34,532 bases of DNA from an uncultured Clostridia bacterium (GCA_944384405.1 CALWTH010000026.1:1-34532), one strand, 5' to 3'. Positions 1 to 9,313 are shown, counted from the first letter of the stretch. The notes: generated by a model from the sequence alone, not told the origin. Numbers and translations are program-made.

Positions 1-39
1 TGATGCTACTGTTGCAAATAATTTAAATTTTCTTTTCAT
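1..39 (-). CDS. N-terminus of a minus-strand gene cut by the window edge, probably an exported protein
   Basis: Read on the minus strand, an ATG at position 39 follows an AGGAGA ribosome site by about 8 nt and opens a frame coding for MKRKFKLFATVAS before the window ends. A run of Lys and Arg followed by hydrophobic residues is how a signal peptide or lipoprotein leader begins, so an exported product is likely, but only 13 residues are visible. The gene diverges from everything to its right. Function cannot be assigned. Confidence 0.6.
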   Translation of the reverse strand, partial: MKRKFKLFATVAS

Positions 40-230
40 ATTCTCTCTCCTATTATGAAAATTTTTTTGTATATATTGATGTCATGTATGAAATTTGGCG
101 ACAATTCCATGCAGGACATATATACCGTGAACGTTGGCACTTTTGCAGTGACTTCTAATAAAGAAATGCAGTGCATTTCTTGTTTCGAAACCTTGCAAGA
201 ACATCTAATGATTACAACACATATTTGTTC

Positions 231-340
231 GACGAACGCAAAATTGTGAGGCGTATGTATCACTTAACAAACGGAAATTAGAGTTTGACGAACGCAAAAT
301 TGTGAGGTGTATGTCCATATAACAAACGGAAATTAGGAGT
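231..340. repeat. two tandem copies of a 56-bp non-coding repeat
   Basis: A unit beginning GACGAACGCAAAATTGTGAG starts at 231 and again at 287, a period of 56 bp. Both copies end in AACAAACGGAAATTAG. The motif CACAATTTTGCGTT (its complement) recurs in the repeat block at 13319-13460, so this is a member of the same dispersed repeat family. No open frame of note crosses it. The rest of 40-566 outside this repeat and the hairpin at 357-412 shows no gene. Confidence 0.75.
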
Positions 341-460
341 GCAGATGCGAGGCTCGCTATGTCAGGCTAGGCAGGAGTTTAGTTACCTAAATGACTGTCT
401 AGACTGGCATAGCAGAAACAAAGCAGATGCCTCATAATTTTCGTTTGTTAGTTCGTCTAA
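340..460 (-). repeat. dispersed hairpin repeat, copy A (hairpin 357-412)
   Basis: CTATGTCAGGCTAG (357-370) pairs with CTAGACTGGCATAG (399-412) with one mismatch and one G-T pair. Inside lies a smaller hairpin with arms TTTAG and CTAAA around a 4-nt loop. On the minus strand the inner loop reads GTAA, flanked by TCA on one side and CTC on the other, then CAG and CTG. The same core occurs near 13190, 15760, 15897 and 34393. Flanks on the minus strand (TTTGTTTCTGC before, CGAGCCTCG after) are shared with those copies. Confidence 0.8.
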
Positions 461-510
461 TTCTTTATTAGATGAATAACTTATCTTTTCAAAAAAATAT
501 TAAAAAATGC

Positions 511-539
511 TTTTAAAAAACAAAAATTTATGTTAAAAT
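511..539 (+). promoter_or_regulatory. likely sigma-A promoter, extended -10
   Basis: TGTTAAAAT (531-539) is an extended -10 box (TG, one base, TAAAAT). At 17 bp spacing lies TTTTAA (511-516), a weak -35. It lies 39 bp ahead of the ATPase start. The same TGTTAAAAT box recurs before the genes at 9456, 10492 and 16404. Confidence 0.5.
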
Positions 540-578
540 AAAGTCAAACTTTAAAATAACATAAATTTGAGGTATGTA

Positions 579-1799
579 ATGTATATTAAAAGACATATTG
601 AAAAGATTATTGAACAATCAAGAAAGTCATATTATGCAGTACTTGTAACTGGTCCAAGACAAGTTGGCAAAAGTACTGTGCTTAGGAATCTTTATCCAAA
701 TTTTAATTATGAGACACTGGACAATCCGTTACTTCTTCAATCAATAAAATCCGATCCTGTCGGATACCTTAGCTTGCAACAAACTCCTTTTATTATTGAT
801 GAAGTGCAAAGAGTTCCTGAAATGTTTTTAAGTTTAAAATATATGATTGAAATGAAAAAACAAAATGGTATGTATTTATTGACAGGTTCGCAAAAATTTG
901 AACTTATGAAGGGTGTCAGTGAAAGTTTGGCTGGAAGAATTGCAATCATTGATATGCTTGGGCTTTCGAGCCGTGAAATTTATGGTGATGATTTTGATGT
1001 TCCATTTATGCCAACGACTGACTATCTTTTGTCAAGAAAAACAAAAATATCTTGTGATGAGCGAAAACTTTGGGAAAGAATACACAAAGGCAGTATGCCA
1101 AAGCTCTATGACGATGAGAAACTTGACTGGGAACAATATTATTCAAACTATGTAAACACCTATTTAGAGAGAGATATAAATCAATTGGAGCAAGTCGCAA
1201 ACACATTGCCTTTTTTGCAGTTTATGATATCTCTTGCAAGCAGAACGGGTGAACTACTTAATATGAACAACATTGCAAAAGATATTGGGGTATCAGCTCC
1301 AACAATAAAGAAGTGGATATCTATTTTACAAAAATCTAATATAATATACTTATTGCAACCTTTTTCACAAAACATAAACAAGAGAATTTTAAAAACACCA
1401 AAAGTCTATTTTACAGATACTGGACTTGTCGCATATTTATGTCGATGGCTAACTCCCGAAACACTTCAAAATGGAGCAATGGCTGGGGCGATTTATGAAA
1501 CATATGTTGTTTCAGAAATAATCAAGTCATATTACAACGCAGGTAAACAACCAAATATATATTATTTTCGTGACACAAATGGTGCTGAAGTTGACCTTAT
1601 CATATATCAAGATGGAATGTTATATCCAATTGAAATAAAAAAGACATCTTCACCAAATCTAAAAGACATCAAACACTTCAAGACAATGCAAAGTTATTTT
1701 CCTAGCATAAAAATGGGAGAAGGTGGGGTTATATGTAACAATTCAACTTTATTGCCACTTGGTCCAAATAACAAAATTATACCAGTTAATTTCATATAA
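579..1799 (+). CDS. ATPase with DUF4143 C-terminal domain
   Basis: This is a 406-residue AAA-type ATPase of the family that pairs an N-terminal P-loop domain with a C-terminal DUF4143 domain. The P-loop GPRQVGKST is at residues 25-33, and FIIDEVQRVP carries the Walker B acidic pair. The C-terminus has NGAEVDLII followed by YPIEIKKT, the E-V-D and E-I-K spacing seen in PD-(D/E)XK-like folds of this family. The frame is open from a TTG at 567, but GAGGT at 569-573 is well spaced for the ATG at 579, so I start there. Members are common in gut anaerobes, are often stand-alone, and have no settled function; a role as a DNA- or toxin-related accessory ATPase is only speculation. A terminator follows. 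Confidence 0.85.
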   Translation: MYIKRHIEKIIEQSRKSYYAVLVTGPRQVGKSTVLRNLYPNFNYETLDNPLLLQSIKSDPVGYLSLQQTPFIIDEVQRVPEMFLSLKYMIEMKKQNGMYLLTGSQKFELMKGVSESLAGRIAIIDMLGLSSREIYGDDFDVPFMPTTDYLLSRKTKISCDERKLWERIHKGSMPKLYDDEKLDWEQYYSNYVNTYLERDINQLEQVANTLPFLQFMISLASRTGELLNMNNIAKDIGVSAPTIKKWISILQKSNIIYLLQPFSQNINKRILKTPKVYFTDTGLVAYLCRWLTPETLQNGAMAGAIYETYVVSEIIKSYYNAGKQPNIYYFRDTNGAEVDLIIYQDGMLYPIEIKKTSSPNLKDIKHFKTMQSYFPSIKMGEGGVICNNSTLLPLGPNNKIIPVNFI

Positions 1800-1813
1800 A
1801 ATGATATAAAAAA

Positions 1814-1840
1814 ACAAGGCTCGCCAGTCCTTGCTTTTTT
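1814..1840 (+). terminator. intrinsic terminator after the DUF4143 ATPase
   Basis: CAAGG (1815-1819) pairs with CCTTG (1829-1833) over a 9-nt loop and is followed by C and six T. The stem is short, so moderate confidence. Confidence 0.55.
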
Positions 1841-1934
1841 AATGTTTCTAATAGGTTTATTGTCCGTCTGCTAGTGTAAATGTTAATGAAATATCAAAAT
1901 CAACTCGTTATTATTAAAATAAAAAAGTGATATA

Positions 1935-3362
1935 TTGCATACAATAAAACAAGTGAAAAGGTTAAGTACTGGCACAAAAATTTGTTATGCGGTTGGAAAC
2001 TTGGGTTATGGCGTTGTTTCGCAGGCTATGACCACTTTTATGATGTTTTTTGGAACTAGTGTGCTTGGTATTCGTGGTTCACTTGTTGGACTGTGTGTTG
2101 CTCTTTCTGCGTTTTGGGACGGACTTAGTGACCCAATAGTTGGATATTTAAGTGACATCACCAATTCAAAATTTTGGGGAAGACGGCTTGGATATTTGTT
2201 TTTTGGTACTATTGGAATTGTTGTATTTAACATACTTCTTTGGAGTGTTCCAAGTGGTATGAGCGAAGTCGCTAAATTTTTTTGGCTACTTGTTATGCTA
2301 CTTGCTTTGGAAACGGCTAACACTTGTTTTGCAACACCATATGTTGCCCTTGGCATAGACATTGCGCCAGGCTATAACGAGCAAAGCACTTTGCAAGGCT
2401 ACAAAACTGTGTTTTTTATATTGGGAATGGTTCTTCCAAGTGTGCTTATGATGATTTTTATGCCCGGTGGGGAGCAGGGACAACTTGCACAAAGCGGATA
2501 CATTTACATTGCATACACCACGAGTACAATAAGTTTATTTTCAGGGCTTATTGCAATTTTTGGAACTTTCAAAAAGGCAAGGGCAGTGCATACGGACATT
2601 TCACGAAAAAAAGAGAAAAACGCTTTTTTTAAAATTTTTTATAACTTTTTTTTGGTGCTTAAACAACGAAATTATGGCGCAATAATTTTGTCATATTCTG
2701 TCGCACTAATATCAACGGCCTTTTTGACGTCTGTTGGCATGCATATTTTTACATATTGTTTCCATTTTTCTTCAACTCAAATTCCAATAATTATGGCAGG
2801 CATATTTTTGGGGGCGATACTTAGTCAGCCTTTTTGGATATATTTATCAAGACGAATAGACAAAAAGCCAACGCTTAGGTGGTCATATTTTGTCATCTTG
2901 ATTGGTATTTTTTTCACATTTTGGGTTTTTGTTTTTCGTGAAAGTATTGGTACAAATATTTGCTTTTATCTAGTACTTACATGCATATTCGTGTGTGGCA
3001 TTGGCTCGGGGGCGCTTTATAGTTTGCCTATGAGTATGTTTGCTGACAATGTCACCATGGACAGACTAAAGACAGGGGAAAATAAGAGCGCGACATATTC
3101 CGGTTACATGACTTTTGCTTATAATGTTGCAAATTCGCTTGCACTACTTGTCATTGGAATTTTGTTGGACATAATTAAATTTGATCCATCTCAACCGGTG
3201 CAGGCGCTTAAAGTGCAAAACTATTTGGGACTTATTGTGTTTGGTGGTTGTGCTGTGTCTATTGCCGTTGCTATGGCAATTATTTCAAGATATAATTTGA
3301 AGCGAAGTGACATATTAAAACAACAACTTCTTTCAAAACGAAAAGATAAAAATAAAAAATAA
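1935..3362 (+). CDS. GPH-family sugar:cation symporter (MelB-like MFS transporter)
   Basis: This is a 475-residue, strongly hydrophobic protein with about 12 membrane segments. The loop motif WDGLSDPIVGYLSD followed by GRRLGY, near residues 60-90, is diagnostic of the glycoside-pentoside-hexuronide symporter family, which imports sugars or glycosides with Na+ or H+. The substrate cannot be told from sequence. No clear ATG or SD exists: the frame opens at a TTG (1935), and a GTG lies 18 nt further in. A TAAAAT box at 1915-1920 ends only 14 nt before the TTG, so the leader would be very short. The C-terminus is a Lys-rich tail. Just upstream there is only a terminator and about 90 bp of empty sequence. 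It is not adjacent to any sugar-catabolic gene. Confidence 0.85.
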   Translation: MHTIKQVKRLSTGTKICYAVGNLGYGVVSQAMTTFMMFFGTSVLGIRGSLVGLCVALSAFWDGLSDPIVGYLSDITNSKFWGRRLGYLFFGTIGIVVFNILLWSVPSGMSEVAKFFWLLVMLLALETANTCFATPYVALGIDIAPGYNEQSTLQGYKTVFFILGMVLPSVLMMIFMPGGEQGQLAQSGYIYIAYTTSTISLFSGLIAIFGTFKKARAVHTDISRKKEKNAFFKIFYNFFLVLKQRNYGAIILSYSVALISTAFLTSVGMHIFTYCFHFSSTQIPIIMAGIFLGAILSQPFWIYLSRRIDKKPTLRWSYFVILIGIFFTFWVFVFRESIGTNICFYLVLTCIFVCGIGSGALYSLPMSMFADNVTMDRLKTGENKSATYSGYMTFAYNVANSLALLVIGILLDIIKFDPSQPVQALKVQNYLGLIVFGGCAVSIAVAMAIISRYNLKRSDILKQQLLSKRKDKNKK

Positions 3363-3364
3363 TT

Positions 3365-3391
3365 TTGAATTTAATTGTTTTGTGCTATACT
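3365..3391 (+). promoter_or_regulatory. promoter placing transcription start at the cca-type start codon
   Basis: TTGAAT (3365-3370) and TATACT (3386-3391) are 15 bp apart, with an extended-10 TG at 3383-3384. The -10 box ends 7 nt before the ATG at 3399, so the mRNA would begin at or next to the start codon. No SD site is present. Confidence 0.6.
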
Positions 3392-3398
3392 TGTTGTT

Positions 3399-4661
3399 AT
3401 GAAACAGTTTAAAGATATTGTTGTTCCAGAAAATCTTGAAAAACTGGCACAAAAGTTAAAAAAGAAAGCAGAGTTATTTATTGTTGGAGGATATGTAAGA
3501 AATAGTCTTCTTGGCATTGGCGGTACAGATATTGATATCGCAAGTCGTCTAACGCCAACTGACCTTAAAGAGTTGTTAAAAGACACGCCATATATTGTCA
3601 AAGACAAAAATTCAAGGCTTGGCACTGTGACAATAAAAATAGGTGATGAAATTTATGAACACACAACATTTCGCTCCGAAGTTTATGACAATACAGGCAG
3701 ACACACGCCAATAAAAGTGACTTTTGTCGATGACCTACGCCAAGATGCAAAAAGGCGTGATTTTACAGTTAATTCAATTTATTTTAGTATCACGAGAAAA
3801 AAAATAATAGATATTTATTCGGGGCTTTATGATTTAAAAAAGAGAAGGCTAAGAACAATTGAAACACCGGATTTTGTGTTTAATAGTGACGGACTTAGAA
3901 TTCTTAGAATGGTGAGAATTGCTTGTGAACTTGGTTTTAAAATAGAAAAAAACACCTATAAAATTGCAAAAAAAATGGCGTATAGAATAAAGGACATTAC
4001 AGGAACAAGAAAGCAAGAAGAATTATTTAAAATACTTTTTTGTGACAAAAAATATCCTATTTCAAAAAAACATGCGCACATAAAAGCCTTGGAATTATTG
4101 AATAATTTATACATATTTTCTTCAATGTATTCAACTGTGCCAAAAATCAAATTAAGGCTTGTAAAAAAGGTGCAAAATCTCCGTTTGGAAGCACTTTTGG
4201 TTGATATGATAAACACCATTGATCCCGATTGCGTGGAATATTATCTTGAATATATGCTTGGTGAAAAAGGTTTTAATTTTTCAGAAAAAAATAAACAATA
4301 TTTAATAAATATTGTGTGCGGATATTTCGATGCAATAAATAGATTAAATAATCGTGATTATTTTATAAAATATTACAATAATTTCGACAATATTGGAAAA
4401 TTAATTGCAAAAGATAATATATTTTTATTTAATAAATACAATTTTTTCTATAAATACATCAATAATTATCATATTCCGATTTCTGTTAAAGACTTGAAAG
4501 TTAGTGCAAACGACATAAAAAAATATTTACCTAAACTTGACAGTAAATATTATGGTGAATTATTAAACAGTTTACTTGTCAGGGTGTTTGATGGTGAAGT
4601 CGAAAATGATAGAGATAAACTTATTTTGGAGATAAAAAACTATGATATTACAAATAATTAG
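3399..4661 (+). CDS. cca: CCA tRNA nucleotidyltransferase / poly(A) polymerase family protein
   Basis: The product is a class II nucleotidyltransferase of 420 residues that should add or repair the 3' CCA end of tRNAs; the poly(A) polymerase branch is not excluded by eye. GGYVRN at residues 30-35 and DIDIA at 44-48 (catalytic Asp44 and Asp46) form the head domain, and RRDFTVNSIYF is the base- and ribose-contact motif. The C-terminal half is AT-rich, Lys- and Asn-rich and diverged. The frame is open further upstream from a TTG at 3375, but that would lie across the promoter, so the ATG at 3399 is chosen. The 3' end overlaps the next gene by 20 nt, starting a four-gene overlapping run. Confidence 0.85.
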   Translation: MKQFKDIVVPENLEKLAQKLKKKAELFIVGGYVRNSLLGIGGTDIDIASRLTPTDLKELLKDTPYIVKDKNSRLGTVTIKIGDEIYEHTTFRSEVYDNTGRHTPIKVTFVDDLRQDAKRRDFTVNSIYFSITRKKIIDIYSGLYDLKKRRLRTIETPDFVFNSDGLRILRMVRIACELGFKIEKNTYKIAKKMAYRIKDITGTRKQEELFKILFCDKKYPISKKHAHIKALELLNNLYIFSSMYSTVPKIKLRLVKKVQNLRLEALLVDMINTIDPDCVEYYLEYMLGEKGFNFSEKNKQYLINIVCGYFDAINRLNNRDYFIKYYNNFDNIGKLIAKDNIFLFNKYNFFYKYINNYHIPISVKDLKVSANDIKKYLPKLDSKYYGELLNSLLVRVFDGEVENDRDKLILEIKNYDITNN

Positions 4662-5934
4662 TTTGGTCATTTTGGTATTATGTGCTGTTTTGCTTTTGGC
4701 GATGCTTTTAAGAAAGCCAAAAACGCAGGCAGGGCTAGAAGCACAAAAAATTGCTGATGAACTTAAAGTTTTGGAAAAAGTACAAAATGAAAAGATGGAT
4801 ATGCTATCTAGCAACTTTTCGCAAAACATGACACAAATTTCAAACACGCTTGTCAACACAGTTTCACAAAACAACATGCTTCAAAATCAAAAACTTGAAG
4901 ACATTCGCTCACAGGTACAAAATCTTGTTGCCAATGTTGAACAAAGTATGAGAAACGCAACAACGCAACTAACAGAGGGGTTAATTAGAATTCAGCAAGA
5001 AAATGAGAAAAAACTTGAACAGATGCGTCAAACAGTTGACGAAAAACTTAATGTCAGTTTGGAGAATAGACTTAGTCAATCTTTTAACATCATAAATGAA
5101 AGGTTGCAGTCGGTGTATGAAGGTATCGGAGTTATGAAACAACTTGCAAGTGGTGTTGGCGACCTTAAAAAAGTTTTGACAAATGTCAAAACTCGTGGAA
5201 CGTGGGGTGAGATTCAACTTGGTACACTGCTTGAACAAATTTTAACATCTGAGCAGTACTATGCACAAGTCAACATCAATCCGAAAAATTCAGAGCGTGT
5301 GGACTTTGTCGTTCGTATGCCGGGCAAAGATGATAGTGGTGAAGTTTATCTTCCAATTGATGCGAAATTTCCACTTGAAGACTACCAAAGACTTGTTGAA
5401 GCAAGTGAAAAAGGCACAAAAGAAGATGTCGATGTTGCCGTCAAAAATATTGAACGCAGAGTTAAAGAAGAGGCAAAGCGCATAAACGAGAAATACATAT
5501 TTGTACCAAAGACGACAGATTTTGCCGTGATGTATCTTCCAATAGAAGGGCTTTATGCCGAAGTGCTGAGAATTGCAGGGCTTACTGAATCTTTGCAGCA
5601 GCAATACAAAGTTGTTGTTTGTGGTCCAACAACACTTTCGGCACTTTTGAATAGTTTGCAACTTGGCTTTAAGAGTTTGACAATTGAAAAGCGTTCAAGC
5701 GAAGTTTGGAATTTACTTGGTGTTTTCAAACGTGAATTTTCAAAATTTGTTGACCTTTTGGCGAAGACGCAAAAGAAACTTGATGAAGCGTCAAACACAA
5801 TTGAATTTGCAACCAAAAAATCGCGCACAATAGAAAGAAAACTTAAAGATGTAGCATCAATTGACGATAGTGTGGCACCTCTTGAAATTGAAGACACTGC
5901 ACTATTAAAAAACGAAGGAGAAGATGATGAGTGA
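4642..5934 (+). CDS. rmuC: DNA recombination protein RmuC
   Basis: RmuC-family proteins limit inversions and rearrangements at short inverted repeats and carry a nuclease-like core; the exact activity is unsettled. The 430-residue sequence begins with one membrane segment (about residues 2-22), then a long Gln/Asn-rich coiled coil (about 30-170), then the conserved core with VRMPGKDDSGEVYLPIDAKF and YLPIEGLYAEVLR. The end is acidic. The start overlaps the previous gene by 20 nt with GGAG about 11 nt ahead. Given the many inverted repeats in this window, an RmuC in the same segment is a suggestive but unproven link. Confidence 0.9.
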   Translation: MILQIISLVILVLCAVLLLAMLLRKPKTQAGLEAQKIADELKVLEKVQNEKMDMLSSNFSQNMTQISNTLVNTVSQNNMLQNQKLEDIRSQVQNLVANVEQSMRNATTQLTEGLIRIQQENEKKLEQMRQTVDEKLNVSLENRLSQSFNIINERLQSVYEGIGVMKQLASGVGDLKKVLTNVKTRGTWGEIQLGTLLEQILTSEQYYAQVNINPKNSERVDFVVRMPGKDDSGEVYLPIDAKFPLEDYQRLVEASEKGTKEDVDVAVKNIERRVKEEAKRINEKYIFVPKTTDFAVMYLPIEGLYAEVLRIAGLTESLQQQYKVVVCGPTTLSALLNSLQLGFKSLTIEKRSSEVWNLLGVFKREFSKFVDLLAKTQKKLDEASNTIEFATKKSRTIERKLKDVASIDDSVAPLEIEDTALLKNEGEDDE

Positions 5935-7531
5935 TTTCATTTCGTGGACGAAGATAAAAGATAAACACATCTTAAAAAAACTAAACAAACTCAGTGGCGA
6001 GCAAAAAATAAAAAATTTTGCTAGTGCACTTGGCTTTGGTACGGCAGGTATGCGTGGCAAGATGGTTATGGGAAGTGGTGGAATTAATGAAGTAACTGTT
6101 TCACGTCTCGCTATGGCAACTGTTAAATTTATGCTTTCGCACCAAAAAACCACGGCAGTTGTGGGCTATGATACAAGACACAATTCAAAAAAATTTGCAC
6201 AAATATTTGCTAACATTTTGTCAAACAACAACATATTAGTTTATCTTTTCAAAGAATATGTGCCGACTCCACTTTGTGTATTCGCAACAAGATACAAAAA
6301 AGCTGACTTTGGCATAATGATTACGGCAAGTCACAATATGCGTGAGTTTAACGGAATTAAAATTATAGGCAGCACCGGTATTCAAATTGATGATGTTGAA
6401 CAACAACAAATTTCGTCATATTTCAATGAAATTGACGAAGTTGAAAACTATAACAATACATATAAACTTAGACCCAAAAACATTGTTTGGCTTAAAGATG
6501 AGATTTTAAAAGAATACCTTCAAGGTGACACCGACACCACAAAAAAGACGCTTAAAATTGTTTACACACCGTTAAACGGAACAGGGCTTAAAGCAGTCAC
6601 GAGCATACTTAAAGCGAACAAGTTTAATTACTTTATTCCAAAACGACAAAAACATCGTGACCCAGATTTTTCAACTTGTCCTTATCCAAATCCAGAATTT
6701 TCTCAGGCGTTTAACGAGAGTTTAAAGGTCGCAAATAAAGTTGATGCAGACCTTATAGTTGCAACCGATCCTGATGCAGATAGAATAGGCGCTATGATAA
6801 AAACAGGGAAGACATATAAAAAACTTTCTGGGAATGAAGTTGGCTACATATTTTTGCAATACCTTATAGATAACTACAAAAATGAAAACAGTTTTGTTGT
6901 GACAAGCGTTGTTTCAAGCCCCCTTGTTGAAGAAATTTGCAGGCAAAACAATGTCACGCTTTACAAAACTCTCACAGGCTTTAAAAGTCTTGGGGAGAAA
7001 GCCCATATTGAAAAGCAAAAGGGCGGGGAGCCACTTCTTATTTTTGAAGAAAGTTGTGGCTATGTTGTGAGAAAAAACACCTATGACAAAGAGGGTATTT
7101 TTGCAACGCTTATGCTTTGCAAAATTGCTCAGGGGTTAAAAGACAAAAATTCGTCACTTGCTAGATATCTAAATGAAATTTATTCAAAGTACGGATATAT
7201 GTGCACACTTGGTGACAGCGTAATGTATGACGGAATTGACAGTTTGAAACGCATGAATGATGTAGTTGAAAGTCTTAGAAAAAAACCTATAAAAAAGATA
7301 GGCGAGTATAAAATAGAAAAAACGATAGATTATTTATATGATGACACAGGAGTGGACAAACAAAACTTTTTAGAGTATTTTGCTGGTCCACTTAGGTTCA
7401 TAATAAGACCGAGCGGAACAGAGCCAAAACTTAAAATATATTTGTTTTTCCGCGACACAAACAGTGTAAGGGCAGACGAAATTGCAAATAATTGTTTGAA
7501 CGAAATAAAAAAGATATTAAATGAACGATAA
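5927..7531 (+). CDS. pgcA: alpha-D-phosphohexomutase (phosphoglucomutase/phosphomannomutase)
   Basis: A 534-residue enzyme that should interconvert hexose 1- and 6-phosphates (glucose and/or mannose) for glycogen and cell-envelope sugars. The active-site loop TASHN (Ser near residue 135), the metal-binding DPDADRIG, the sugar loop EESCGYV and the phosphate-binding RPSGTEPKLK are all intact and in the usual order. The length matches the PgcA/PGM2-like branch, in which phosphopentomutase activity also occurs. Two ATGs stand side by side at 5924 and 5927; GGAG at 5917-5920 is better spaced for 5927. It overlaps rmuC by 8 nt and uvrC by 11 nt, so it is translated within the same operon. Confidence 0.88.
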   Translation: MSDFISWTKIKDKHILKKLNKLSGEQKIKNFASALGFGTAGMRGKMVMGSGGINEVTVSRLAMATVKFMLSHQKTTAVVGYDTRHNSKKFAQIFANILSNNNILVYLFKEYVPTPLCVFATRYKKADFGIMITASHNMREFNGIKIIGSTGIQIDDVEQQQISSYFNEIDEVENYNNTYKLRPKNIVWLKDEILKEYLQGDTDTTKKTLKIVYTPLNGTGLKAVTSILKANKFNYFIPKRQKHRDPDFSTCPYPNPEFSQAFNESLKVANKVDADLIVATDPDADRIGAMIKTGKTYKKLSGNEVGYIFLQYLIDNYKNENSFVVTSVVSSPLVEEICRQNNVTLYKTLTGFKSLGEKAHIEKQKGGEPLLIFEESCGYVVRKNTYDKEGIFATLMLCKIAQGLKDKNSSLARYLNEIYSKYGYMCTLGDSVMYDGIDSLKRMNDVVESLRKKPIKKIGEYKIEKTIDYLYDDTGVDKQNFLEYFAGPLRFIIRPSGTEPKLKIYLFFRDTNSVRADEIANNCLNEIKKILNER

Positions 7532-9308
7532 AATTAAACAAGCACTAAAAAAACTCACCACACAGCCAGGAGTGTATGTCATGCACTCTAGTAGTGGTGC
7601 AGTCATATATGTTGGCAAGGCTAAAAACCTAAAAAACAGGGTTAGCCAGTATTTCAACAACTCACCAAAGCCAGCCAAGGTTATGGCAATGGTGCACAAT
7701 GTGGAATATTTTGAATATTTTATCACACTTTCAGAGCGTGACGCCTTTGCTCTTGAAAACAATTTAATAAAAAAGTACAAGCCTTTTTATAACATACTAT
7801 TAAAAGACGACAAGGCTTATCCATATATTCGCGTGACTGTTAAAGATGAATATCCCAGAATGGAAGTTGTGCGAAAAGTGAAAAAAGATGGTTCAAAATA
7901 TTTTGGGCCATACATTTCGGCGATAAGTCCATACAAACTTATAAAAATCGTGAATATGGCATATCCACTAAGAACTTGCAAACAAAAATTCACTAAGACG
8001 GCGAAAAGGCCGTGTCTTAACTATTCGCTGGGACTATGCAGTGCTCCTTGTGCACATCTCATTTCATCAAAAGACTATAAACAAATTGTTCAAAAGGCAA
8101 TGGACTTTTTGCGTGGCAATGACAACGAAATTGAAGGCATATTACAAAAAAAGATGGAAAACGCATCAGCACATGAAAATTTTGAAAGAGCGCTTGAAAT
8201 TCGCGACATGATAAAAATGGTGCGAGCACTTAAGCAAAGAGTTGTTGCAGACGTTCCAAATGACTATGTTGTCGATGTGATAAGTTATGTCAACAATGGT
8301 GTTGTTGGAGCAATTTGCGTAATGACAATTCGCCATGGAAAAGTTCTTGGAGTGAGTACTCAGAGTGTTCGCGATGCTTCGCTTAGCGAAAGCGACACAA
8401 TGGAAAGTTTTTTAATGCAGTACTATTCTCGACACGAACAGCCAAAAGAAATACTTTTGAATATGCCAATTAGTGATAATGTTGAACTCAGTTCAAAAAT
8501 TTTAGTACCACAAAAGGCACAAAAAAAACGTCTTGTTGATATGGCGACATTAAACGCAAAAGAGTATCTTGAAAAAGTGCAGTACAGTGAAGACATAGAG
8601 TATGACAAAACCGTGGGTGCACTTGAAAAGTTGAAACAAAAACTTAACCTAAAAAATGTTCCAAACAGGATAGAGTGTTATGATATCTCACACATTAGTG
8701 GTACAAATCAAGTTGCGTCAATGGTGGTATTCATTGCTGGTAGGCCTGCAAAAAAGATGTATAGAAAGTTCAAAATTAAAGACTTAGACAAGCCAGATGA
8801 CTTTGAAAGTTTAAAGCAAACACTTGAAAGACGATTTGGTGAACTTGACGGCGAAGATGAAAGTTTTACGCAAAAGCCAGATTTAATGGTCATTGATGGG
8901 GGCAAAGGTCAACTAAGTTCAACATATGAGATACTGAAAAATCACAATCTTGAAAATGATATTGATATGATATCTCTTGCAAAGCAATTTGAAGAGGTGT
9001 ATTTGGTGGGACAAAGTCAGCCTGTCATATTGCAAAAGGGCAGTAGCGAACTGAGAATTTTACAAAGCGTGCGTGACGAGGCACACAGGTTCGCAATTAT
9101 GTTTCACCGAAAACTTAGGACAAAAAACGAAATAAAATCACCACTAGACGACATAAAGGGGCTTGGAAAAGTTAAGAAAAAAGCACTTTTCTCTGTTTTT
9201 TCTTCTGTTGATGAAATAAAAAAGGCGAGTGTGGAAGAATTGAGTTTAATTAAAGGCATTGACCCTGCACTTGCTATAAAGATTAAAAACTTTGTAGAAA
9301 AATTGTGA
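7521..9308 (+). CDS. uvrC: UvrABC system protein C (excinuclease)
   Basis: UvrC makes both incisions around a DNA lesion after UvrA/UvrB loading. At 595 residues it has the expected order: a GIY-YIG nuclease domain at the N-terminus (GVY at 17-19, IYVGKAKNL at 29-37, Arg40), a Cys-rich patch (RPCLNYSLGLCSAPC), a UVR domain (near residues 205-240) for UvrB contact, an RNase H-like endonuclease domain (ECYDISHISG, then VIDGGKGQL), and a C-terminal helix-hairpin-helix pair. All key residues look present. There is no obvious SD; the start lies inside the end of the mutase gene, so translation is probably coupled. A strong terminator ends the four-gene operon. Confidence 0.95.
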   Translation: MNDKIKQALKKLTTQPGVYVMHSSSGAVIYVGKAKNLKNRVSQYFNNSPKPAKVMAMVHNVEYFEYFITLSERDAFALENNLIKKYKPFYNILLKDDKAYPYIRVTVKDEYPRMEVVRKVKKDGSKYFGPYISAISPYKLIKIVNMAYPLRTCKQKFTKTAKRPCLNYSLGLCSAPCAHLISSKDYKQIVQKAMDFLRGNDNEIEGILQKKMENASAHENFERALEIRDMIKMVRALKQRVVADVPNDYVVDVISYVNNGVVGAICVMTIRHGKVLGVSTQSVRDASLSESDTMESFLMQYYSRHEQPKEILLNMPISDNVELSSKILVPQKAQKKRLVDMATLNAKEYLEKVQYSEDIEYDKTVGALEKLKQKLNLKNVPNRIECYDISHISGTNQVASMVVFIAGRPAKKMYRKFKIKDLDKPDDFESLKQTLERRFGELDGEDESFTQKPDLMVIDGGKGQLSSTYEILKNHNLENDIDMISLAKQFEEVYLVGQSQPVILQKGSSELRILQSVRDEAHRFAIMFHRKLRTKNEIKSPLDDIKGLGKVKKKALFSVFSSVDEIKKASVEELSLIKGIDPALAIKIKNFVEKL

Positions 9309-9313
9309 TTTAT

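Noticed and set aside
36..263. Overlapping short frames on both strands near the left edge
   Set aside because: They lack ribosome sites and run into the repeat block; the minus-strand one overlaps the 5' region of the real partial gene at 1-39.
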